Below are positions 45,701-58,874 of a stretch of 64,000 nucleotides of DNA, piece after piece. Source of the stretch: Tetranychus cinnabarinus (lineage: Eukaryota > Arthropoda > Arachnida > Trombidiformes > Tetranychidae); NCBI GenBank assembly GCA_022266195.1, contig WHVY01000005.1, positions 7,936,001-8,000,000 of the forward strand, read 5' to 3'. How positions within the stretch are numbered: the first letter of the stretch is position 1; each line of letters opens with the position of its first letter. Both the position numbers and the translations under genes were made by a program. Under the pieces are notes generated by a model. The model did no database searches. It was not told the origin of the DNA and saw nothing but the letters and a program-made list of their open reading frames with translations.

Positions 45701-45920
45701 TATTTTTTTCCTCACTGGATTCAGATGAAATATCAGTTAATTTGATTCGGCAACAAGTAGAATTACTTTGACTTTCAATATCAAAAATATTGAGCAATTG
45801 AGGTGAAGTCGATTCATTTTCATTGAGAATACAAACCAAGGAGTGAATTTGGCTCGGAGTGAAGTAAATCAAACCCAATGAAAGTTTAACCATAAAACAC
45901 AAATGGCTAATCAAATTCAT
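42798..45920 (-). CDS. Single-pass membrane protein with one Ig domain, 4 exons
   Basis: Exons 45920-45614, 45391-45119, 43573-43250 and 42970-42798 join to 1077 nt (358 residues). Residues 1-27 look like a signal peptide (CFMVKLSLGLIYF). A Cys-containing, acidic and Asn-rich ectodomain follows, with a basic cluster KANKHRRK and a long Asp/Asn stretch; it matches nothing I know. An Ig fold comes next (EEVKLACLLES, VIWMKDNLTIS, ASGLYTCAIK). The last exon holds a membrane segment (ITGFIVGMIPSIMLFFYIIM) and a short tail with a run of Glu (YAMEQEEEEEGLGI). Several N-glycosylation sequons are present. All junctions are phase 1, typical of Ig-superfamily genes. At exon 2 two acceptors are possible, differing by six bases. 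The specific family is not recognised; an adhesion or receptor role is the general expectation. Confidence 0.8.
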
Positions 45921-48900
45921 GGCAAATGTTTAAAAACAGTGACAAGGAAAAGAATCAAAAATGACGAGTAATCTGATCCGTTGCAAAGATGAAGTCACAT
46001 TATAAAGTGAATCTAAATCGTTGACAAATGGGACAAAATATGATCATGAATGTAAAAAGTTTGTTCAAGTTGACCATTTGAAAGACCATTGAATGTGATG
46101 ATGAACAGCAAACAATTTTTTAAAAAGTAGAAAAGTATAATTGAAAAGATTAACTAAAATAAAGCTGAATCAAGATTGTAATTTAAATTATTGAACTGAA
46201 AATAGTTTTGAAAAATGTTTGAATTTCATGTGTTCAGTTATGATGTTGGTACACATTGGCAAGCATGAAAGGTGAAACGACAATAACAACAACAATAGAA
46301 ACCGTGAAAATTATTATGATAATGATAATAATTTACTGTTGACCAAGACCTTGATAATAGTAATTCAGTCCAATTTGAAAATTCCATTGAGCATATACAG
46401 TAAAAAAGAGAGAAGAGACGATTGGCGACTTTTTCATTTCATTTTTTTTCCTCTTTCCTTTCATGTATACAATGCGTTCCAGTCTTTACCTCTTTCATTG
46501 TACATAAATAATAATTCAGTCTCCCATTTGAACATTAACTCCCTGTTCATGATGATAATGGCGAGAGAAAAGATCGAAAGTTAAGAGGAAAATAAAAAAT
46601 TGGTAAACAAGAGAAACAATTGAATGTTTCTATGGAGATTTTGTATCAAAATATGCTTAAACAGTCGGATTTATCATGGAAATGTATTGATAATGTTCAA
46701 CTAATTTACCAATTGAAATGATTCCAACAATTTAATCGTTGTAATCTAACATCGATTGCGATGGCTTAAGATGAAACTTGAATGAGCGTCAATCTAAAGT
46801 TGCTTACCTGTTAATCCAATAGTTGAAGGAAATTGAACAAATCAATAAAAACAATTATCATTATGAGCGTTATTGTTATTGTTATTTATACCAACTATTA
46901 ACCTTGACTGTTGGTATCACGGTCATGGTCATTGTTACGTCTATTTAAAGGAGTTTTGTTTAGTTTTCATTCAATTTGGGACAAATTTTGTTTCTATTTG
47001 ATAATCAATTGTTTAATGTTTAAATTGCTCATTATTAGATTTTATTAGTTTCTCAGCAATTAAATATGATGCAAGAAAAGGCTGTCAAGTTGACAATTAA
47101 CTTTTCATTGGCAACATTTACATGAGTTGAATGGCTTTTTAATGGATTTCAGTTGCATTATCAATTTAATTTTGCGATTCCTTTGATTCTTTTAATTTAC
47201 ATTAAATTGTGTTCTGAATTAATTTTTTCATTAGTGATTCTGATACCGTTTTAATTAAATAAAATGATCAATTGATAGATTGTTTCAGTTTGCAGTTTGC
47301 TGTGAATTGTTCGACTCTGTTACAGATTCTAATGAATTTAGGTTATAATTTATTGGCTCATCTCACAGCATCAATAGATGGTTCCAATGGCTCGTTGGTT
47401 ACTCATCATTTGTCTAATTAATTTTCAAGTCTTTCATTTCATCAAGCTTGACCAGATCAAAAGGAAACGATGAATTTGAATGTTAACTTACGTGACTTGA
47501 TTTTAAATTCAAGTGCAGAATATTCTTGTTCATTTATAAATTGATGGCTTTATTCGGATTAAATCAACTGATCGTTAAAATCTGTAAATCGATTATTGAA
47601 TCAATCATTTCTTGCAGAATATTTTATTTGCAAATCAATTCTTTGCATTTTTCAAGGTAAACTCAATAAAAAATATACTAATGCATATCGTCATTATGAT
47701 CAATATCGTTGGATGCTGGAATGAAATTGTGTTATTTCGATCTGGAATCTTGAAGTTCATGATAACTGTTCACTTGAAATCCAGGGTTAATGATGGGAAA
47801 TGAACAGAACCTGAAAAAAGTATTTAATCGAAGAATGGTGCTTAATTTTTCACTGTTAATTGTATTCGAGGCTCTAAAGGCTAATCAATTATACAAGCAA
47901 AGTATAAATCGTAACATCAATTGAATTTAATAATTCAATTGATCGTATCACGATACTGTTCAATAATATTTTTTGCTCGTCAAATAACGATTAACCTTGC
48001 CAGAACTTGAAATGACTCGTAACATTATTAATTTATTGATATGAGAAGACAAAATTCGCTCTGGAATTGGATTAAATATTATTTATTAAATAAAATGATT
48101 TACCAATAAAACTGATTTTCAATACTAAACTCTGTGGTAATCACAATTTTTATCAAGTAATAATTGCTTGCTCAAATGCTTGAATAAACAAAGGTAAATA
48201 TCGAGACAAAAAGCTATCAGAAATTTCTTGCTTATTAAGCCAGTTAAGCGAGAGAATTTGAAATCAAGTGTTTTAATGTTCATGAAATATGAAAGTTCCG
48301 AAGTTTGAAGTTATTATATAGTTATTGTTGATGATGAATAACAGTGCAATTTAGAGCTATAATTTAATCAGTATCTCTCTTTGATTTCTGATGTGATTTC
48401 TTGCACATTTACTAATGGAATGAACTCTCTAAAACTCTTGAAACTTGATTAATGGTCATTCAATTTTTGGTAATGCTGTTGACTGAATACCATCAAGATC
48501 TGACTTATGGTACAAAAGTTATTGGTATCAGGGCTAATAACACCCAGTATAATATAATATTAGAATTGAAATAAAATCCCAGAAATGCATGTAAAAAATT
48601 TCAAGATGTACAGCATGTAGTAGCTGATCCAATAACTTTTGAGATCAACCTCTTTAGGTCATCTTTATTGGGATAAAACTATGAGATCTTTCAGAATTAA
48701 ATGATAAATTCAATGCTATAAGTTGAGATTTCATTGCTATTGTAATTGATGAAGTTATTTCAAAAGTTCTTAATACGGTCTCTTTGCAACTTATCAGAGG
48801 TTTAACTGTAATTGGATGGAACTGCTGTTCAGAATCATTGGAATTACATTAAAGCATTAAGATAATTAAGTTATTGTTGATCGGTAGACTTAATGAGTTG

Positions 48901-50103
48901 ATTCTTTATTGCACAAAATCAATACATTTTAATGATTTTGGCAAACTAACCATTATGCTGTTCATATTTAATTATCTGATTTAAATAAAGATTATCTCAT
49001 TTGCATTTTAGGATAAAATAAGACCATTCAAAGGCACATCTTCTTATTAAAACTTATTTATAATAGTAGCTTGATTTAATTGTAAAATAATTACTTTTAT
49101 TGGAATCAAAAGACAAATTTTTTATTGTAATGTTAGTTTTAGCTTGAAGAATTGGTTTCATTACTGCGATCACACTAATGACATGAGATTTTCAGTTTTT
49201 AGCAACATTGGTCTCTTATTAGGCGCAGGCTGTATATTTTTGGTGCGAAGTATCAATTCTGGTCTTTCTTGTCTCACATTCCTCTAATGTATTGCAGTTG
49301 AAAAGCACTCGGATTCTCATTTCACCTCAATAATTGCTCCAAACGAGTGCTACCGATATTCCACTGGAGATTTTAAAATAAAAAAAGTCACTTTAGGCTG
49401 ATTCTATCCACTCAATCGGTAGGTTTGCTCAATATTTTCAATTTTACAGTCCGTCAAATCTACTTTGCAGACTTCTTAGTCAAACATTGTGAATGCTTAA
49501 AAATAACTATAAATGACAAATTAACCAGAGATAAAGAGAGATGACCAATGAACAGACGAAGCTGGCCTTATCTTTAGTCTTTATTCCTAATCTATCCAGG
49601 GCAACTCCTGCATGATCACCTAATAGCAGCTAATTTAAGCTTTTAGCTTTTAAACATGGCGCCTTCTGTGACAGGCTCTTGCCTTTGAGTATTTTATTGG
49701 TGTTAAGCAAATGGTGTTATTTGTAAACAAAGAGTCTCTCGTTATTACATTGATTTTTGGGAACTAACAGACTTTATGGATTAGTTGTGCAGTCTTGTTT
49801 TGGCAATGTTTAAGGTAAAGTTAATTCAATTATTCATTAATTCATGTGTTCTTGAATTAATCAATCCACATTTTTGTTTAACCTGAACATATTAGTTAAA
49901 TGATATGTTGGACCGAACGACAACTAATTTTGTTGGTGAAATGATTGGATTCCATTGATTTACGATTTCAAGTTTCTAATGTTTAATCATTAATTTACTA
50001 TTAGTATCTCCAAGGTTGGAACAACTTTCATTGCCGGTTTTGATGGTTCTTCAGAAGTTCACGCAGTTCATGTTAAAGTCTAAAAACCTTTTGTTTCTCA
50101 AAA
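45921..50103. other. Gene-free region of about 4.2 kb
   Basis: AT-rich; the left end is presumably the promoter of the Ig-domain gene. Near the right end, splice signals suggest a 5' UTR intron for the zinc-domain gene (donor after TTTAAG at 49814, acceptor before 50055). Short frames inside have no homology. No RNA gene was recognised. Confidence 0.4.
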
Positions 50104-50460
50104 ATGATCAAATGTAAAAAGTGTCGAAAAAACTTAATCAGATTTGACAAGATAGTCAACAGCCACGGTGATCAACCAACGAGTTTCAATCAATCATGCA
50201 ATGTGGACAATTGGTATGTGAAAGATGATTTTCTCGACTCTGTTCCATGGATAAAAACTCAAATAGACTCATCTGGTTGGACGAAAGGTAAACTCATTTG
50301 TCCACATAAATGTGGAGCGAGATTAGGTTCTTTCAACTTCATTGAAGGTCTTCGATGCAATTGTACAAAATTCATCGTACCATCTGCTCATTTCATCAAA
50401 AAACGTGTTGATTGGGATAAAAACTATTTCTCAAAATTTCATCCTGATCGATCAAATTGA
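50104..50460 (+). CDS. Stand-alone YVH1/DUSP12-type zinc-binding domain protein
   Basis: An intronless frame of 118 residues. Almost the whole protein matches the C-terminal zinc domain of DUSP12/YVH1: CKKCRKNL at the start, VPWIKTQI, then KLICPHKCGARLGSFNF, LRCNCTKFIVPSAHFIKKRVD. In YVH1 this domain binds pre-60S ribosomal particles and helps release Mrt4; RNF180 carries a related domain. The phosphatase domain normally in front is absent, and no coding sequence lies upstream. One zinc pair reads CPHKC (C-x3-C) instead of the usual C-x2-C. It may be a retrocopy fragment that kept an open frame or a genuine small ribosome-assembly factor. A poly(A) signal follows. Confidence 0.75.
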   Translation: MIKCKKCRKNLIRFDKIVNSHGDQPTSFNQSCNVDNWYVKDDFLDSVPWIKTQIDSSGWTKGKLICPHKCGARLGSFNFIEGLRCNCTKFIVPSAHFIKKRVDWDKNYFSKFHPDRSN

Positions 50461-50737
50461 AAAGGTTGACTCCAAAAAGAAAGCAAAATTAGCTGTTCAT
50501 GATTCACGACTTCTTTCAATTCAACATATAATCCGTCAGAAATAAGTGATCTTTGGTGCTCTTTTGTAGTGTAATATTGGATATCTTTTGTAAAACATTT
50601 CCATTTATGGTCAATCTTGGAACAAATCATTTTGATTATCCTTAAAAGATGGAAACAAAAGTATAAGGACAAAGAAAAATTGAGATGAAGTGTCGATATT
50701 ATTTTATTATGTTATAAAAAATAGAAATAAAGTTGAC

Positions 50738-50743
50738 AATAAA
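50738..50743 (+). terminator. Poly(A) signal for the zinc-domain gene
   Basis: AATAAA about 280 bases after the stop codon; another AATAAA-like hexamer lies just before it. Confidence 0.5.
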
Positions 50744-51970
50744 ATGAACATTGCGAATCTGGAATGCTTTATTTGTCCATATTGTTACATTATTTTGCAT
50801 TAAGTATAATGAAAATAACTAAAACACAATAATTATCTTCATTATTACATGAAATAAATTGGATTTTTGTATTTCTTTCAACAATTTTGTTACCTAAACA
50901 AAGTAAAATTCAATATGCAAAATAACCAACATCAACAGATCTTTAAATTAAGTATAATCATTATCACTGCATTTCATTACTTAAATCATGTTGATTGAAC
51001 AAGCTATTACAATTATTTGTTTTGTTTGAAATAATTCAAAGCGATGAAGAGATACTTATTCATCACAATTACATGATTACAATACAATTAAATGAGTTTT
51101 GCTGTCCCCGTTAAGAGAGTTATGAATATGTCTTTGGTGTTAATGTTGATATTAGATAATTGTCTATGTTAGTAACAGATTAAGTAAGTGTCTATAATTG
51201 AATCATCAAGTTTAATCTAATTTTTCTGTAAGAGACAATTTTGATTTGATACAATCTAAAATTGAAGGGAATTGCACTTTCAACATTCTGATGACATTAT
51301 TAAATTATATGTCGAGTCAAACTTATTAATCTTGAAATGATCACAATTATGTTTCCACTTGTTGTAAAGAAAAAAAAATCAACTTTGCTCTTTTCTCACT
51401 TCTTTCAAAAAACAAAACACATATTCTTCATGTATAATCTAGTGTTACTAACAAAATAAGAGTTAGTTATTGGTTAGTTGTGACCTCAAATAAGTCAAGA
51501 CAATCGAAAAATGAAGGCTTAACTCGATATTGTCTGATAGATAAAACAACATTGCATGTGCCTTGAGGCCCTGAGTGAAAAAATAAACTAAATTGGAATA
51601 GATCAACGTTGATTACTGATTTAAATTAAATAATAAAACCGGTAATCATAAATATTCGAAGGAATAGAAAAGGAATAAGAAATATAAAGGAAGAAAACCT
51701 GGAATGAAGATTGCTAAGCAAGAGAAAATAAATTAAAATTAGGATAGAAGAGGGAGTGTAATTAACTTAATTAACTTAACTTGAGGAAAATAGGGTTAAA
51801 TAAATAGTAGAGAAATATTAAGTCACAGATAACAAGAGAACAGATCACATTCGAATTTGGAATGTAATAGAGAAGATTAAACCAGATTCTTAATTGCTTA
51901 TCGCCTAGTTTTAGCTTTCTAGCGATGATTACTCTTAATTTACGATTGATTGCACATCTTAATTTCCCAT
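50744..51970. other. Convergent intergenic region
   Basis: AT-rich 3' flanks of the zinc-domain gene (+) and myosin V (-). No gene or structured RNA was seen. Confidence 0.4.
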
Positions 51971-54900
51971 TTAAATTCGAATAAGAACAGTTCCAAGACC
52001 TTTTTTCACTAAGTCATTTGGAATGGATATTGTTTGGAATCGCACGATCGACGGGTTGTATGGAATGGTCATAGTGAATGAAAACTTAGTATCCATTAAT
52101 AGATTAGATGATTTTGCATCACCACGTGTCTTTTGGAGATGAAGTTGAACTTGTTTAATAAATTGAGGTGAAATGGGTCCTTCTTCACCGGCAGTGTAAA
52201 GAGTAAGAATCTTCATAATTTGTGATGAGCTAAGATTAAAATAAATAAAAGAGTAGATAGTGAATTTACTATTATAATCTTGAATTAAAGCGAATAATCA
52301 AATGAAGATGAAATAAAACTTACCTTAATTTATTACAAACTTCAACAATAGTTTCAATTGAACTTTCGGTCTTTTTAGCTTGAAGAAGTTTTGTTGCCTG
52401 AATAATTGGCTCTAATTTTTCAACTACCTCATTACAGTTAGGTATTTGTTGTTCTCGAGCCCATTGTTCCAATGCAGATAAATTAAATCTTATTTGCATG
52501 GCTTTGGTCCAGTGGCAAAGATCTTTCCTCAAAAGTAGATTATTGAGAGCACTTGCACAAATAAAGTAAAACAACTGTTTAAAAATTTGGTGGATTAAAT
52601 CAGGTTCAATAACGTGAAGCAGCACAATTTTATGTAGGGTTGACAATTCACGAATCAATGCCTCGGTATGCTTTTCGGTTGGTGAATTGGGAAGACTGTC
52701 TTGCTCCGAAACACTAGGCCTGTAAAATGAATAACAGAAAATAAACAAAAATGATTTCAATTAAAATTAGTAGACCGTTTGGGTAAAAGTTGGCAAGCAA
52801 ATCGATGATAATCAAATATGATTTTAAAGTTAAAAAATCAAAAGAATAAGAAAAATACTGACCTTTGTGTGTTCGCAGGTTGTGAGTAGATCCCTGAAGA
52901 AGCCAATGCTTCGTGTTCTAGTATTGCAGGAACTATTAGTGATTGGATCAGTTCTTCTGAGTGTTTAACTACACCACTGTAGAGCCAATGTGAAAAATCA
53001 GCGAACATTTGACGATATTCACTTAAATCAAAGTTTTTAAGAGACTCGTCAAAAACACCGTAAGTTTCATCTCCTAAGAAAATAGATTAAAGTTAAATTG
53101 ATATAATAATACGATTGCATTTGCAATATTAAATACCTGAATATTGGCGAATGAAAGTAACCATTTTGCAACAGTTTGCTAACCACAAAACATAATGATC
53201 AAGATTATTTTGTTTCTTAACTGTGCGTTTAATAGAGATCATAAAATTGTTGAGGAGGCTTCGTACCTAATGAATGAAAAAATAATGAATTGGTTAAACT
53301 CAAATTTTAAACGAAATGTATTGAAACGATAAATAATTATTCAAAAATAATCTTACCATTAACTCATTATTAATGTGATCAGTATATCGAACACACATAA
53401 AAATGATAAATGCTGGCAAATGAGGAGGGAATTTAAGAGCATGGTTAGGATCTAAGTTGATTACAACCATCCTAAGAATGAGAGACTCATCTTGACGGCT
53501 GTATTTGAACATCCCTAATGTGTTTTTAACGTCTTCGGGAGGAGCATTAGTTTCGTTGTTAGCTTCATTCTCTTCATTCTGGTCACCCAAAACTTTGTGC
53601 CGCAAAAGTTTAAGCTTTAGAGCTTTAACTTCGTCCGTTAGTTGGTTACATTTTTGTTCGAGTAAAATTTTTTCTTGGAAAATTCTACTGCTATCGTTTG
53701 ACGATGCAACTGAGTCCAAGCTATTTTTCATCGATTTGTAACCTAGACTACTGTTTGATCGTATAGAATCTACTTCCTCTTTTAAAGCTTCCTTGGCTCG
53801 TTTTTCGATTTCAACTTCTTTTTCGAGTTGCTTAATAATTGATTTGAAGGCAGAGAAAACTTCATTTTCAGCAATCGGTTCTCGAATACTAGATTCTTGT
53901 CCAAGCACGATAGTTTTCAAGTTGGTTCGTTCTTCTCGAACTCGATCCAATTCAGATTGAAGGGTTGCACATTGCTGTGAAAGCAAAGCAGCAGCAGTTG
54001 ATGATTCACTGCTGTTTGAAAAGCTTGCGAATGCTTCTCTCATTTCTTGATTTTCATGTTTCAATTTGGCATTTTCTTGTTCGAGTTCCGATAGTCTCAT
54101 CATAAGAGAAACTGTAGATATGTCAGGACCTTTTTCTTCGTAATCATTAATCACATCACCAGATTGCATTTTTTCTTCCAAAGCAGCATATTTGCGAAGT
54201 AATTGTTGATGAGCAGATTTTTCTGATTCTCTCTCGTCCAATAAAATCTTTCGTTCCCGTTCAAATTTAGCAACCAAAATTTTCTCCTTTTCGGCCAATG
54301 CTTTTTCAAGAGCTTGAGCATCGAATTTCTTCTCTACCAGTTCTTGATTGGCTCTTAGATCAGCAATTTCTTTTTCTTTACGTTTAACCAATTCCTCGAG
54401 TTCATGAATACGTTTACTATTGATTTCCAGTTCGTTTGTCAGCTTCTCATAATCTGTTTCATTAGCTGTTAGCTTGTTGTGAAGGTTTTTAATCTCGATT
54501 TCCATTTTAATTTTGTCACTCCTCAATTCTTCTATCTCGTTATCCTTTTGATTGAATTTGATTCTTTCCATAGTTAAAGCCTGAATCTTTTGCTGCAACT
54601 CGATAATTTTGATTTCTAATCCTTTGTTTAGCGCTTTAACATGTTCAACACTACGCGCTTCTACTTTGAGTCGTTTAAGTTCACGCCGAGCTAACCACCG
54701 ACGTACTTGAGATTGTGCAATTATAATCTTTTGTCGAGTAGCAAGATATTTTCGTCGAGCGATGAACATACGCACATTCTTTTGTATCACGATTGCAGCC
54801 AAATTTTGCTTAATGAGCAAGAATTTGCGACGAGCGAGTAAACCACGACCATATTTCTGTAGTCCATAAGCTGATTGTTTGAGTTTGAGATACTTTTTAC

Positions 54901-57900
54901 GAGCAATATAGGCTCGCCAATTCGTTTGAATCATGACAGCAGCCTTGGTACATCTTAAATGTTGATAGAGACGACGAGCAAGCAAACCTCTAGCCAAACA
55001 TTGCAAACGTAAAACTGATGCTTTGATTTTCAAGAAACGTCTACGAGCCATCCATCCTTTAATGTTTCGTTGTAAAATAGTAGCACATTCTCGTAACCTT
55101 TCAGTTCTTATACGTTCAAGGAGAGCAACTTGCCCGGATCGGAAAAATATTTTAGTTTTACCACATTGGTAAAGAGTTTGTTGCACGCGACTGGCCGTTT
55201 CATGGCCGATTCTATACTGAGAATAATATTGTTGCTCTGTTTAGTAGAAATGGAAAGTACAAGTTGTTATTAAATTGAAAATTGTATTACAAAAATATGT
55301 AATGTAGAAATATTAAAAGATCAGTCGCTTTTTAGCCAATGACTGTACTTCGATTTGTGATCATAATTATATTTCAATTTACCGGTAATTTCAAAGAGAC
55401 GAGACATTTAAAATATAAATGTTCGTAAGTCATTTCTCTAGCAATCGGAGTTAATCAAGTGGAATTGATTGGTTAATTAATTTTAAGGGATTAATAAACG
55501 ATAAGAAAGCGACAGAACTTGATTGATACTTCTAATAACAAAAATTTATTAGCATAAATTGGCTTACCATATACGAGTTTAATGATTTCCAAACAAAGAG
55601 CTTTAACTTCAGGCGATGCTGTTGATCCAGCTCGAACCAATTTTCTCGGACATGAAGCAGGCTCTGAAATTGAGAAGGCGAATGAATATTGGTGGAGGAG
55701 GAAATTAATATCCGATTTGTTACAATTCACAATTTACTGATACCTGTTTCAGATTGTTTCTTTGATTTGTTAACTCCAAACAACAACACTCTATATCGAG
55801 CAGCAAAATCAGAGTAAGTCCATCTCGATGGAAATCCATTAGAACTTATTTTGATTGTTTCAAGGACACCACAGGCTCGCAGTTGTTGAATCGCACGAAT
55901 ATTATGAAACTCAAAAGCTCCTTTGTTGTCATTTGGCTTTATACATCTTATATAGTGAGGTGTAGTGGCATTTAAAGTTTTCATAAGAGCAGCTAAAGAT
56001 TCACGGAATTGTGAACCAACTGTAGCTTTGGCAATTTTCTGTTGTCGTTGCTGTTGTTGATTCTAAAAAGAGAGAAAAGAAAAGTTGAAAATGCAAAAAA
56101 GAGAGAAAAATGAATGAAAAGGAGTGAAAAAAAGTTAAAAAGGAGAAAAGAGCAAAAAGTGAGAAAAATTGATGATAATGATGGTGTTGATAGTGGGTCT
56201 AAAGATGCTATTGAAAAAGTTCAAGCTAATCTTGATTTAATTTATTCAAAAAAAAGTTTCGCAAAACATACTGCAGTAATTTTAAGTTTTTGTCCTGGTT
56301 TTTGAGGAGCAGAATCAATACCCGATTCCTCCATGAACAGAGGTCCAATAATACTTGAGCGTTTAAGTAAATCGATTTGCTCTTCCCAAACAGTGTCACG
56401 ATTTTTTTCGAGAAATCCTATCAAAAGTGAGATAAATAAAACCATATCGATCATTAAATTCTTGAATAAAACAGGAATGAGCTAATTGGATTTAATTTTC
56501 ATGCATTTTTTCTAAATTGATCATATTAGCTGTCTAATAACACATCAAACAAATAATCATAATGATTATCTCATCATACCATCAGCGTGATAGACAACTT
56601 TATCGGCAAAATGTTGTATTATGAAGGTGTTTCTGGATCCAAATTTAGGTTTTTGGAATATGGGTCCAACCGTAAGTTGAGCATAAAGCTTAGATACCCA
56701 AGTTTCATCCGTTCCTACGCAAATGGGAGGAGACAGGAAAGAAAAAAAGAGAGGGGAAAAGAACAATTGAGATGAAAAGAAAAATAAATCACGATTAAGA
56801 TGTGTAAACACGGAGATTCCTTCTTTTAAGGGTATACCTTTTGGCATTTTACATTCTTCATCCAAAAGGTTAAGAATTCCGATCGGTTTAGCTTCAATGA
56901 GATCAATTACAGGTTGATTGTCAGTGAATGTTATGAATTGCCAATCGATTCCTTCTCTAATATATTCTTCTTGTTCCAGCTGAAATAAATTGTTTTTTCA
57001 ATTAAAATCGCCAAGAACAATAAATTTTAATGAATTGAGAATTGAGACAATTACCTTGAAAACATGCTGATTGAATTGCTGTTGTAGAGCCTCGTTCGCG
57101 TAGTTGATACAAAACTGTTCGAAACTGTTTATATCGAAGTGCTCGAAGCCATAAATATCTAAAACACCAATGAACACATTGGAAGACGAATTTTTCTCAG
57201 AAGGACCTGATGATCAGTAAGTACAAAGGATAACCAAAGTCAGTTTCATAGAATTTTTGATGTCAATACACTCATTAAATAAGTTTGATTCATACCTAAA
57301 GCTTTGTTAATAAGTGAGACAATCCACAGGAACATCTTTTCATAAATATATTTGGCCAATGCATCTCTGCCATATTGCGCGGAATTTTTACTGACTGGAG
57401 TCACAATAACCTCTGATCTGCCCATTCTAATAACTTTATTGGTCAGCCACTTGACAGCTGCTGAATCATCCAAATCGAGTAATTCACAAAAACTAATTAA
57501 ATGTGGATCTTGCAGATCAATTGTACAGGATTCATCATCAACCAGACGAAATTGGATATTTCCAGCGTGCAGAACGGCAGCTATAATTTGAAATATTGTT
57601 GATTGTTGCTTTTCGGTGAATCCTAAGCATTGCATTGCCTCATAAAATCGACTAATATCATCACTAGGATTAGGTTGCTCATTGCCCAGATAAGAAAATG
57701 AATATTCTTCGGATAATTTAAGATACTTGAAATCACCCGTTTTAAAATGATTGCACAATTGATAAAATACGTGAAAATTTCGTTCTCCTTCATTTTGCCA
57801 AGAGACTCGAGATTTTTCCAATAAATATGTTCTCATATTACCACCAATAATGGATCTTGTTTGAGGATCCATCATGATTTGAATATATTTACCAAACCGT

Positions 57901-58874
57901 GAGGAGTTGTCATTTCGAGTAGTTTTGGCGTTACCGATGGCTTCCATGATTGGATTACTAGCAAGAACTTTGTTTTCAATGTTTGATGAATGACTACCAG
58001 CAATGGAAGCAAAGTATCGCATAGCAAATTTGGCGGAAACAGTTTTACCTATGAATGAGAAAAGGTAAAAAGATAAAGAGATGGGTGAAAGCAAAGGAAG
58101 AGAATGAGAAAAAAATATTAAAATGCAGTCGGAAACAATAAAAAAAGAATATAAAGTTAGAGCGGATGCAAATCATTCTTCCCATAATTGAAAAGTGTTG
58201 CAAACGGACTGTGAATTATTTCTAATGAATTAAATCAATGAATTACCAGCGCCACTTTCTCCACTAACAATGATTGATTGATTGCAATTTTCCCTTTCCA
58301 ATTTGGAATAAGCATCTTCAGCGACCGCGTAAACATGAGGATCTAATTGACTGGTTCCCAATGACCTATGATATGTTTTTATTGTTTCTTCTCCGTATAT
58401 GTCTAACTCGGCAAAAGGATTAATAGCAACAAGCACGATACCACACCAAGTGTAGATTGATTGTTGATCGAGAAATCGAACTCTAAGATTATGTAGAACA
58501 GCAGGTTCATGGAGATAAGACAGACTGGTCAAATCATTAGCACCAATCAATACATCTGGATTGCGAAGAGGGGGTAACTTATCGATGCTTTCAATTTTCA
58601 AGGTTACTTCCTGCAGTCAGGTTGAAGTAAAGGTAATAATTACAAATTGGTCAGCGTTAAAACAAAAAAATTGAAAAATTACATAGAGAAGAGAAATAAA
58701 CAAATAGTAAAAGTAAGAAAAACAAACCTGCTGATCTTCATCAGTGACAACAAGAACTTGAGTATCTGGAACAAAGTTGTCCTTAATATGAAATAATTTC
58801 CAGACTTCAGCGGCGTCAGGTACCCACACTCGAGATCCTGATGTGTAAAGATCAGGAAAAACCGCCGAGGCCAT
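51971..58874 (-). CDS. Myo5: Myosin V (unconventional, dilute class), 14 exons
   Basis: A processive actin motor for organelle and vesicle transport. Exons: 58874-58728, 58610-58247, 58048-57296, 57206-57055, 56979-56838, 56714-56580, 56417-56272, 56062-55744, 55663-55568, 55236-53357, 53266-53137, 53073-52863, 52719-52324 and 52229-51971, joining to 5130 nt (1709 residues) with every phase matching. The motor has YTWCGIVLVAINP, the P-loop GESGAGKT split across exons 2-3, NAKTTRNDNSSRFGKY (switch I), LDIYGFEHF (switch II) and CIKPNDNK. Six IQ motifs follow in exon 10 (QRNIKGWMARRRF through RRWLARRELKRL), then coiled coil with a medial break, and a globular tail (KFPPHLPAFIIFMCVRYTDH, LNNLLLRKDLCHWTKAMQIRFN). 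Slightly shorter than the human form mainly in the coiled coil. Identification is certain. Confidence 0.97.
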
